From assembly GCF_000208745.1 (NCBI RefSeq), contig NC_030850.1, forward strand, positions 14,848,626 through 14,912,625: a stretch of DNA of 64,000 nt, given 5' to 3'. This document shows, in pieces, positions 12,258 through 22,706 of the stretch. How positions within the stretch are numbered: the stretch's first letter is position 1; each line of letters starts with the position of its first letter. The DNA comes from Theobroma cacao (lineage: Eukaryota; Streptophyta; Magnoliopsida; Malvales; Malvaceae). Made by a program: the position numbers and the translations under genes. The notes under the pieces were generated by a model, which saw nothing but the letters and a program-made list of their open reading frames with translations, did no database searches and was not told the DNA's origin.

Positions 12258-12460
12258 ATTGTATGAGAACTTTTTTCTTAGCTTCTACTGGAAAAACAAA
12301 AAATTGAGAAAATTGTTTGGATAATTGCTTATCTAAAATGGGGTAGATTGCTCAAATGAAATTCCTTCGGATTTATAGTTTATTAGAAATATGATCTATA
12401 ATATGAAAATTCTATGTTTTTTTTTATTGAAATTTATCACATTCATTTAAGATTGACATA
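12258..12460 (+). repeat. Dispersed direct repeat, copy 1
   Basis: This pairs with 13915-14114 and runs from ATTGTATGAGAAC to GATTGACATA. The two copies share most positions over about 200 bp. No coding content or recognisable transposon end is seen. Confidence 0.7.
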
Positions 12461-12493
12461 GAAAATTTCTAGATGACTGGCCGGGGATAGTAA

Positions 12494-13177
12494 GGTGGCG
12501 TTCGATACCTTGCAATGCAATGTGGTTACAGGAAATATAACATTGCAGTATTTGGTATATAAGCAAAGTAATGATTAAAATGTAAAGAATATAACATTAC
12601 AGTATTTGTTTCACAAGTACTTTACTGTAATGTAATGTCAATTTCCAAAATTACGCTTATTTATTAAAATGTAAGTTTAATATACTTGTATTTTTTATTG
12701 TTAATTTTTATATAATATCATCTCTTAAATATATTTTCAATATCATATATTTTATTTTCATTCTTATTACAATCTTATATATTTTATTTTCATTTCTTAA
12801 TCTAATTTTTTATATTATATATTTTATTTTAATTTCTTTTTCCTTTAAAAGACTATAAATTTTATTAACAAAGAATGGCTACCAAGGGTAACAAACAGAC
12901 ATCTCTCGAAATCTATATAAAAAATTATAAAATTGCAAAATATCTTTAACAAGGTAATAAAGTTGAAAGGCAAAAATATTTTTAACAACATTGTAGAGTG
13001 CAATGCAATCTAATTGCTTTAGTTTTGAACTACAATCACATTACATCCATTGGCTGTAATGTGATTGCATTACAATCTTACATTGCAGTGGTTTGTTGCA
13101 AAATAAATACTGTAATGTAATTTAATTGGGCACATTTCAGGGAATGGGCTTTCACTTTCCTCGTACCAAATGCTCCC
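12494..13177. mobile_element. PIF/Harbinger-like (Tourist-type) MITE
   Basis: The left end GGTGGCGTTCGATACC (12494) and the right end GTACCAAATGCTCCC (ending 13177) are imperfect inverted repeats of the common GGG-GCGTTTGGTAC type. Both sides carry TAA (12491-12493 and 13178-13180), the 3-bp target duplication of this superfamily. The interior repeats TGCAATGTAATGT-like words in both orientations and has no coding capacity, as expected for a non-autonomous element. Confidence 0.7.
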
Positions 13178-13914
13178 TAAGATTTGAAGACTAAGTTTTA
13201 GTGTGAAGAATTTAATATTTAGTTTAGCATTCTTTAAGTGAGATCTAAACTTGTTTGTATATCCGTCAGAGGAGTGGATTTGAGGGAATGAAGTTATTTT
13301 CATCACTAGAAATAGATAGCTTAATGGGGTTTTAATCCAAGCAGGTACATGATTTATCTATTTTATTCTTGGGATTCTTTTAATTAAAATTATGTTCTTA
13401 CTCTTCAAAACAAAACAAAAAAATTATGTTCTTAGGATTTTACTGTCTACCTACTAGATATAGTGATCCTCTTTTCCTCATTGTTTTGACATACACAATT
13501 ACATTATCATAGTTAAGATGATGCAGTTTTGATGTGTCAGGCTTTTGTTTGTAGTTTGTATTTATTTTCACAATCAGGTTAAATGGTTATTGTTAATTTT
13601 GATCCATACTGAATTAGTGATGATTTGAAGCATATTTCAATGATTGCAAAAGGAACTTTTATTGTCAACAGGTAAGACCAATTTTTCCTTAGAATCCTTT
13701 TATGGTAACCATTCATGTTGGCTTTTTAACTTCTTTTCTTATTTCAACATTTTAAGATCTGTTCTTCCTTTGATTGCATTGTTCCATGTCAACTGTAAAT
13801 ATAATAGGCTTATATGCTGTGTGTTGTACAAGAGCTTCCTTGTTTAATTTTCACTGACGTCAAAGAGAAATTTCTCTAGATAAGTTCTTGGCCTGTGCTT
13901 GCTGGATGTGACTT

Positions 13915-14114
13915 ATTGTATAAGAACTTTTTCTCAACTCCTACTGGAAAAATAAAAAATCACAGGAAATTGTTTTGGATAATTCCTTATCTAAAATGGA
14001 GTAGATTGCTTGGATAAAGTTCCTTTGGATTTATAGGTTATTAGAATCATGATCTGTAATATTAATATTCTATGTTTTCTTTATTGAAATTATCAGAACA
14101 TTTAAGGTTGACAT
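13915..14114 (+). repeat. Dispersed direct repeat, copy 2
   Basis: Second copy of the unit at 12258-12460, same orientation, about 1.65 kb downstream. The MITE at 12494-13177 lies between the two copies. Confidence 0.7.
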
Positions 14115-14807
14115 AATTATAAAAGGGATGCTTGATGAATGTGAAAGGAAATACAATATAGAGATCTTTTGGAGGTAGTTTTAGCCCAGGGCAACCTTGA
14201 TATTCTGGTTGTTACTTGCCACTGGCCTTACAAGCATAAGATGTCATTTATTTTTGCTCAGCAATAAGATGTCATTTTATTACTTTGGATTGACTATAAA
14301 ATATTTGTATGTATGTCAATAATGACCTTTACTATGTGATAAATGACAAAAAAAAAAATCAATTCTACCTTTTTGGAGCAGGGTCGTCAAAAAAATCATT
14401 CGAGACAAAAAAAACCAATTCTACTTTTTTTTTTTTCTGCAAAATGGCCTATGCTTGTGATGATGGAGCATGGAGCATTGACAGCTTTGTTCAAAGTTTT
14501 AAACCTCTTTTGAAGCCAAAGGCTAAGGTCATTAGCAGGTTTAATTTATCAGTTAAGTGGTTTTTGGTGTGCAGGAGTATTTTATTAATTTTATGTCTTC
14601 CTGGAATAGGCATAGTTGTGGCCTGCTTGGTCTGGTCTTGGGTTTATTTAAGTTTCTAAGGCTTATAATTTCCATAAGTTGAGTCTAGTTTCAAACTCTA
14701 ATGATTTCATGATGATAATAATAGTTAGTTTTCGAGTAGTCTAGAAGAACCTTTGTGATCTTCATATTTCGCCAGGCATTTGTTCAACTAAATTGTGAGT
14801 ACTTTGG

Positions 14808-14953
14808 TTTATTTAGGCATGTGTGCTTAGGAAGATAGTTTATGCTTTTTTTCTTTCTTCTTCATCTTCTTCTCTCTTTGTTTATTTAGGCATGTGTGCT
14901 TAGGAAGATAGTTTATGCTTTTTTTCTTTCTTCTTCATCTTCTTCTCTCTTTG
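14808..14953. repeat. Perfect 73-bp tandem duplication
   Basis: Units 14808-14880 and 14881-14953 are identical. Each starts TTTATTTAGGCATGTGTGC and ends in a pyrimidine tract, CTTCTTCTCTCTTTG. The lack of differences means a very recent duplication or an assembly artefact. Confidence 0.9.
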
Positions 14954-17900
14954 TTGCTACGGCATTTTCATAACACAAAAAAATCCCTTTAAACTGCTAA
15001 GTGCAAATTGTGCTGGTGCATGAATTTCCAGCACTCTTTTAATTCTCAATTGATTTGTAAACCGTAAGGTTTAGTTCTGCCATTGCCACAGATCTAAATC
15101 CTTTTCTAACCTAAGCTCACCATCATAAATCCTAAGTAGCTAGCTAAGTTTTCCCAAATTTGTTCTACACTCATGCAAACTTTGGCCTAGAAGGTATCAA
15201 ATAGCATGTATTAGTCAATAAATCTCAAGTTTGATTGCAAGATTGCAAACATGTGGGGGATTGAAGATATTAATAGATAATGAAAATAAAATTTCAAAAA
15301 TCTTTAAAAATTTACTAATGCAAATTTAAACATGTTAATTTAGTTTCTTGAGTTTGTTAAATAAATCTTGTTTGGAAAAAAAGATAAATTTATTTAAAAA
15401 ATGTGTTGGATATCTGTATATATTGACCTCATCTAGTTTGGGATGAAGGCTATATTGATCTACTATAATTGGGTTTTTTATTTGAATTACCAACTGCAAG
15501 GAGTCAAGTATTTTTATTTTCTATAGGGTAGGTGATTTGTAGACATAAAAAATGCCAAGAAAAATCAAAATTAAATACTAACAATATTTGAAATTGTGGT
15601 CTCTATTAGTGTAGGACTGATTTAAGCTTGAATGGATATTATTAAGTTGAAATCTTTTGCCTCTTTCATGTTAAAGGTATATTTTCTTTTTGTCTTGAGT
15701 TTAAAATGCTAGTTATTCTGGCAATTTCTAAATCTGCTGGAAATTGCAGGTTTTGAGAGTTTAATAAGGGTTTTATTTTGGTATTTTCCTTGTGTTATCA
15801 GCTCTTTCTTCATTATTAGCAGTTTTTTTAGTCAAATTTGATAATTTCCTTTGGTGGTCTACATCTTTGTTAAAGTCCTTATGGGACTAGGAATAACAGC
15901 AGTCTGCATATACTGATATTTGATCTTTTCCTTGCAATAGAGAATAAGTTTATGAGATTTGAGCAGCTATTATGTTTCTTTTTGTTAGGGAGATAAGCCA
16001 AACCTTGAGCTCATAAGGAGCATACCAAAGTGACTCATACATACACGCTGGACACCATTTGAAACCAGAGGCCTAAGCTTATAGGTTCTTGGATCCTCCA
16101 TGTATATATGCTACCTTTACATCCCAGTTTCTAAGTGATGTGAGATTTCAGTACATGTGAACCTCAACATTTTTTATGAGATTTTATCAGCTTTCATGTT
16201 TTCTTTGGACTTTTAATCTGCCAAATTCTAACTGATCCGACTTTAAAGAAACCATCATATGTCAACCCTAACCCTAATATACTGTTTAAAGTCATAACAT
16301 GGTAGCCAAAAATGGCTATCTAAACCTTGGTTTTTTCATTATATGTCAAACCAGTACCAAAGTGCATTGCAGGCGCTAATTCTTTGCATAAATATCCAGT
16401 TGGACCTCAGTTTACTCTAGAACCTAGATATTAGTGTAAAACCCATCTTTTCATACTTCCCTACAACAGCCTTTTTGGGATAGCTAAAATTTTCATCACC
16501 AAAAGGAAGCAGGAATGCTGTATAACCTTCTATAAAGAGTGCCAAACCTGTGGAATAGCAGTGAAGCAACAGCAAGAAACAGATAGAAAATTAAATCGTG
16601 AAATAGCAAATCATAGCATCAAATTAATGATTTAGCAATATGCAGAGTGGCGATCTAATGTTCCTTTATTTAAACCCCAACTTTGACAGAGAGCTTTGGT
16701 TAAGGCTTGTTGGCAAATTTTCAAGCGACAGTTGATTGTAATTCAGATAACATCAGCTATATGGGGAAAATGCCTGAAGGAGGCTGAGGACTTTTTCCAC
16801 ACTCCTTGTCATTCCTTTCTTTCCAAATAAAGCAGACTGCATGACCAAGCAACCTCAAGAATGATTGCTAATGAGGTTTTATCTCTTAATGAATTTTTTG
16901 CCAGCAAAACTTATAATCCCTGGCCCTAGTCTCTGCCTGTTCTTACTTCTTTACACATATCTAGCAATTTTTGCCTATAAAGATCAGCCTGCTTAGTTAA
17001 TGATGAGTAGTGAGTTACATGTGCACACTATAATAGGCCATTGTTCTTGTTTACTTAACCACTCATACGGCTTACATAGCTAACTTGCCAGAAGAGACAA
17101 CCTCTATAAGTAGAGACAACACGATTCCTATGTGCAATTCACTTGGTAGAAAGCGTGGACAAAGAGGCTTTGGTACCTTGTTAAGAACCAGTTAACCTGA
17201 AACCTGGAGATGTTAGGTGAGGTTTCAATAAGAAATTTTACTCTCAATGCATTAAGGCTTCCCAAGCTTGTGTTGTAGTTGATTGGTACCAGAACTTAGG
17301 TATTAGAAACTCTTTCTTTTTTCTTGTTTCTTTCCTTTGTGCCTGGTGGGGTAAGTCTGCATGCATGGACTCTCTTGTATTCTGCATGTATCCCTACTGC
17401 CCCTTTTTAATGTTGATAATTGGTTTGTTTTCCCTTTCTTTTTTTATCTATATAGATAAGTGAAGGCAAAACACTAAAAGGCACCAAGGGGATGACAAAC
17501 CACGTCCAGGGCTAATGAGTAAAATATATCAACCCAAGTTGATGATATGTATGTAAATTAGCTTTTTCAAGTTTTTTATCTTCTGTATGCCATAGATGTG
17601 TACGCTTTAGCTCGGACTGCCTTTGACTACGTTTTTTGTTGTTGTTGGTCACCAAAATTTTGTTGATAGGTATACTGATTCATCTAGTTAAAGGCTGTTG
17701 GAGGTCATTTGCAGTTTCTTGTATATTTATGCTAACATTAGAATTGTATTCAATTGATAGTTGATTTAAATTTATATTAGCATTAGATTGATATATTCTT
17801 CCGTAAGTCTTCATAGCATTTTTCGTTCTATCCTTGAAATTGTTGTATTATACTATTCATTTCCCATATATAGAAATATTGAGTTGCTGCAAAGAGGACT

Positions 17901-19350
17901 GTTGTAATGCAAGATGCATATACCCTCTCTAATGGTTTATACTTGCAGATAATTCTAGTGATGGCCTGTTTTGCTTAATTATAATGTATAGATAGATAGA
18001 TATATTTTAAATTTCAATCATTGTGTTTGTTTCTCTTTAATTGAATGTTCGATATCCATATCTTGGCTTGCTTGTTAACTCTTAATGGTAGGACTGTTGT
18101 AGGACCATTACTCTTGATGGCATGATCTTTCCTTTTTTTTAGTCACAATTCGTGTTACTTTAGAGTATTATATAGATTATCTAGTCAGGGATTTCATTTA
18201 CGATTGTTTCATTTTATACCACAATTTATTTTGTTTGCGTTCTTGTTGGATAATGAAGTCATTTTTAATGGCATGATTGATCTTGCCTGCATGACACAAG
18301 CTCTATACCTGGAATTACATGTTGAGTTTCACAATACCTTAATATACTAGCAGAGTATAAGTCTTCTTATTCCTACTAGTATTATAGAAACTAGAAGGGC
18401 ATGCATTTCTAATTGACCCTTGATGTGAAGGTATGCACTTGTAATCTTAGTATGAAGTTTGACATTTCGTATGTTTAGCATTTAATTGTCAGCAACAGCA
18501 AGTAGTGCAAAGTGGAATTCAGTATATGGATTTTACCGTGTGTTGAATGTGTTGAATAGTGAAGTGCATCAATCTTGTCATGGCTTAGTTCCTGGATTCA
18601 ATATCCTAGAAGTGAGGTGGGGAATATCCATGAGCATGAAAATGCAATAACCAGGCTGAATGCCTGATGTTGCTACATCTGATATAACCTTAAACTGTTC
18701 TCTTTTCTGTGTTTTTTTTCGTTGTTTCAAGTCTTATGTCCAATTGAGATAGCAAGTGCATCTTGATTGGTCCAAACATAGTGTATTGCGATGGGTTCTA
18801 TGTTTGTTTGTTGTTGTTGTTGTTGTTCCTTTTTATGTTTGAGGGCTTGTCCCCACAGATCCTACAGACAATTGGAAGAAATAAACGTGGAATGAAGCCT
18901 TGGGGGTTTAACGGCCACAGCATAACATTTCATTCTCTCCAAATTGTTTAAGCAAAGTCAAGTGGCTGCATCTGGCTATCTTGTATTTTTCTTGAAAGAC
19001 AGACTGCTTGTGCTTTACGTGATGGACTATATCTTGATTATGCAATGATAGTATACAAAATTTTAATCTCACGTCATGTACTCCCTCTCTTACTCAGTTG
19101 TTACTCTCATTAATTGGACAGATGGGACATTGGAAATCGTTGTCCATCTGAACAAGCAAAAGAAAACGAAGCTACCAACTTCTAATCCATTCTTTCAACA
19201 TTAATTGCTTCATTCATTCCTCTTATTTTTCTACATTTTACCTTCCAACGTTTTCGCAAGTAAGAACCTTATCTAGACACGAAAATAATTAATGTAATAC
19301 TGAAATGTATGATTTCATTTTTTTAAAACGGGCAAAATGAGTATAAAAAC
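14954..19350. other. Non-coding stretch between MIR535 and YIF1
   Basis: No gene is seen. The sequence is of moderate AT content, without the extreme A/T runs of 5.4-8.3 kb. Small features are a TTG microsatellite at about 18808-18828 and a short GATA run near 17990. Parts may belong to a long primary miR535 transcript, but nothing in the sequence proves this. Confidence 0.35.
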
Positions 19351-19355
19351 ATCAC

Positions 19356-19640
19356 TCAAAGTCGTACGGTGGGGTAACGGCAGACTTGGAGGTACGTCAT
19401 CCACAAGATAATAGCACAGTGAAATAAAAACAAAACGACGGCGTTTTCTTCAGCGAGGAGAACAACAACACCCCGTGTAACCAAACCGGCTTGAATTTTC
19501 AACGCAGTGACGTCGGGCAAAAGCTTTTGCGACCAACTGATACAACAAGAACAACCGACCAACAGATACTCTAAGGTGCTCTTCTCTCTCCCTCTTTGCT
19601 ATGGAACATCATTTGCTTATTCTTATTTTGTAATGTAAAC
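19356..19640 (+). promoter_or_regulatory. Probable promoter/leader region of the YIF1 gene
   Basis: A locally GC-richer stretch (GACGGCGTTTTC near 19438, GTGACGTCGGGC near 19506) is followed by a CT-rich leader-like segment (CTCTTCTCTCTCCCTC near 19580). The YIF1 start codon lies almost 1 kb downstream, directly after an acceptor-like TTATAACAG (20542-20550). I infer a 5' UTR intron between. The exact start site cannot be read. Confidence 0.4.
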
Positions 19641-20553
19641 CTTTTGCTTTATTATTGAAAACCAAGGATCTCTGATCTGGGAATCACTTACAATCTTCTA
19701 TCCTATCCCACCTTCAACTGAATTTTATGTGTTGATGGAAAAACAGAGTTAGCATAACAGAAAATTGCTATGTTTCTTGGAAGCCCAGGGGTTAGTTTGG
19801 TGGGAAAATGTGGGCATAACTCTAAAATTTTAATCTTCGAGGCTTTTTCATAAATTGGGATTAACACAGGAGGAACTTTAATGTAACACTCAAAAATGTG
19901 TTCTTCAAGTGACAATATGTTGCTTTGATTTTGGGCTGCACTCCCATTTTATTGTGGGACTTTTTCTTTTTCTAATTGTAGGATTATTTGTGAGTTTCTG
20001 ATCTAGAAAATAAGAAGCAATTATGAGATTTGGCTATAGTCTTTCACTGAATCGAACCTGATAGAACATTGTGTAGTTGAAACTTGTATATATGCCGTCG
20101 TATTATTTCTAATCAGATCTTGATTATTGTCTGAGCTATGTACCTTGTTGACATATTTATCTTTGATTTCAGAATGTTTGTGGTTGATGTCGATCAAGAG
20201 TAATATAGGTTGCTTAGGTAGAAAAACAAATGGTTCGAAGAAGAGAGTTAGAAATGGATTTAAACAAAAAGGTTATCTAGTCTTAATGTGGTTGTGATAG
20301 AAGTATAAGCAACCTAGCCTTGCTGGACAATATTCTAAAATTTTGCATTCTTCAGGTTTAGATGTGAACTTAGTAATCAACTGTTTATTTCTCTGTATTA
20401 CTGTAACTATTTTTCAAGCAAATGAAGGATCCTTGTGTCCATAAAATTCTGGTATGCAATTGAGATGATTTTCCATTTCTTAATCCTACCTTGTGATTGA
20501 CTTGCAAACTCTTCAGCTCTTCTTACAAATGCATATATTGACTTATAACAGAG

Positions 20554-21246
20554 ATGCATGATAATCGAGGACCCCTGCCTGGAGTGTCAGGACCACTGCT
20601 AAATCCCCCATCCAGTCCTTTTGGAAATTCATTTTATGGAGCTGGTTCTGGGCTCATTCGAGGAGGATTAGGGGCATATGGAGGGAAACTTTTTGGGTCA
20701 GGCTCTGATTACGTACAAAGCAATGTAAGTTATAAGTTATTACAACATCAACAAGATGCAAAAGTAACCTCCTGATATTATGCATGGCAGTTAACCAATC
20801 TCTCAAAAATCTTTCTTGTGCCCCACTTTAGTAAATGCATTACTGAGTCCAGGATTTTCTTTCCTGCAAGGGGAACAAAACTGCATTTATTTTACAATTT
20901 CCTTTTTAAAGCCTAATAGTGCCACTTTAGCCGTTCTGATAGCTCAATGCTTCCAAGAGGTAAAGATAACCTCCTGATCAGTGGGTCCATTCCCTTTTAA
21001 CCATTTTGGTAGATGAATTTTTACATGAAAATTATGTATTTTTTGTGATTAAGAATTCAACAGTTTGAATTTGCAAACTGTTTTCGTTTGACAGATAAGC
21101 AAGTACTTCTCTGATCCTCAATATTACTTCCAAGTGAATGATCATTATGTCAGGAATAAACTGAAGATTATTCTGCTTCCTTTTCTACACAGAGTAAGCA
21201 CAAGCTTCTAATAGTGGCTTAAGTACCTCAACCCTTTCTTCTATTG

Positions 21247-21285
<39 letters not shown>

Positions 21286-21295
21286 GACAAAGATN

Positions 21296-21330
<35 letters not shown>

Positions 21331-21988
21331 GACAAAGATTGCTTTATTTATATCTTTGCATGTTTAGGGTCACTGGACAAGAATTACAGAGCCAGTCGGA
21401 GGCAAGCTATCTTATAAAGCTCCTGTTAATGACATAAATGCCCCTGATTTATACATTCCATTTATGGCATTTGCTACCTACTTGGTTCTTGCTGGCATCT
21501 CATTAGGTCTTTCAGGAAAGTAAGTTTGGACTGTTGGAATGCTTTTAGAGCCTCAAAGTTATCATTATATAACAATCTTCAATTCTCTAATTCATGCCAG
21601 GTTTAGTCCAGAGGCCTTGAATTGGCAGTTTGTTAAAGGAATGTTGGGCTGGTTTCTCCAAGTGATGCTGCTGAAGATATCATTGCTTTCACTAGGGGGA
21701 GGAGAGTCCCCATTGCTTGACATGATAGCCTATGCTGGATATTCTTTCACTGGGATGTGCGTCGCCGTGGTGGCAAGGATCACTTTAAGCTATGCATATT
21801 ACTTTATAGTTCTGTGGATATGTTTGTGCATGGGCACCTTCTTGGTGAAGACAATGAAAAGAACTCTGTTTGCAGAGATTAGAAGTTATGACTCAAGCAG
21901 GCACCATTATCTCTTGCTCTCCATTGCCCTTGCTCAGTTTCCTTTAATCTTCTGGCTCAGCAACACTACTGGGAATTGGTTTTTCTGA
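20554..21988 (+). CDS. YIF1: YIF1 family protein (ER-Golgi vesicle transport)
   Basis: Four coding exons join cleanly: 20554-20724, 21095-21193, 21368-21519 and 21601-21988, each with GT/AG borders (GTAAGT, GTAAGC, GTAAGT donors). They give 269 residues, the usual size for this family. The N-terminus is G/P/S-rich and cytosolic in character (residues 1-57). Then come the conserved [20 protein letters not shown] and [18 protein letters not shown], and five hydrophobic segments at about 119-138, 151-173, 180-200, 205-225 and 243-262, ending [14 protein letters not shown]1 proteins act with YIP1 and Rab GTPases at ER exit sites and Golgi. The ATG is chosen because it follows an acceptor directly and opens the conserved exon. 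A (TA)n tract with an ambiguous base lies in intron 2. Confidence 0.93.
21249..21339. repeat. Duplicated (TA)n microsatellite in YIF1 intron 2
   Basis: AACATATAT...ATAAATGACAAAGAT occurs twice in a row (21249-21294 and 21296-21339), with a single N between at 21295. This may be a real tandem copy or a mis-joined assembly of one tract. Confidence 0.8.
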
Positions 21989-22267
21989 ACAACTCATTGA
22001 GGTTGTTCACGCTTGCTTTGATGGTTCCCGCTGCTGATAGCATTTTATTCTGTCGACAACATACCTTTGCTTGATTCTAGCAATTAAATTCGTTTATATA
22101 AGATAGCAGGATAATTCTTTGTAACCCAAAATTAGTTTTTCCTTGTTTAATCCAATCTGCTGTACTAATCATTTGACTTAATTGTGTTTTACACTTAAAC
22201 TTTTGATTTCGTATCCACTTCCTTTTCCTGTTTCATTAATTTCCTGCAAAAACCCATTGCTAAGAAA

Positions 22268-22329
22268 TAGTAGAGATGTCCATTACTTCATTCTCTTCAC
22301 TAGTAAAAAGTAGTGGACATCTCTAGTAC
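22268..22329. repeat. Short strong hairpin downstream of YIF1
   Basis: The arms TAGTAGAGATGTCCATTACT (from 22268) and AGTAGTGGACATCTCTAGTA (to 22329) pair along about 21 positions with two mismatches, around a loop of roughly 20 bases. No known miRNA is recognised. It sits about 280 bp after the YIF1 stop. Confidence 0.65.
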
Positions 22330-22706
22330 TTAATCTTAGGGTGACTAATGTACATTAAAATTAATGAATATAACTGAATCTTAAATTTTGTAGGAAGATT
22401 ATGAGAATGAAATGGATAAATTTTGATCCTCAATTTGTTTAAAAGTATAAAATTAGTGGATATCTTCATTAAAAAGTTAATAAAGAAGATTTCTTTCCTA
22501 AAAAGAAAAAGCAAAAGATATGCAAAACCACTGGAACCTAAAATTACTTAACTGTCTTTAAAGGAAATTTTAAAGAGTTAAAGCATTTATAAGATAGGAA
22601 AAGATCAAGTTCAATTAGCTTTTGTATGAGCAAACGAAACAAGAAGCAGGCTATGTTATAAATACAATGCACATTGTTACAGCAGTAACAGTTGAAAGGA
22701 CAAGAA

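Noticed and set aside
14309..14659. 116-codon frame with a hydrophobic tail
   Set aside because: Starts in poly-A sequence, matches no family, and most of the length is low complexity.
16260..16280. CCCTAACCCTAA-like telomere word
   Set aside because: Only two units (AACCCTAACCCTAAT), expected by chance in AT-rich DNA; no array.
21539..21600. YIF1 start at 21539 in the last intron
   Set aside because: The frame is open upstream of exon 4, but 21520-21600 has donor and acceptor signals and joining exons 1-4 gives the full conserved protein.
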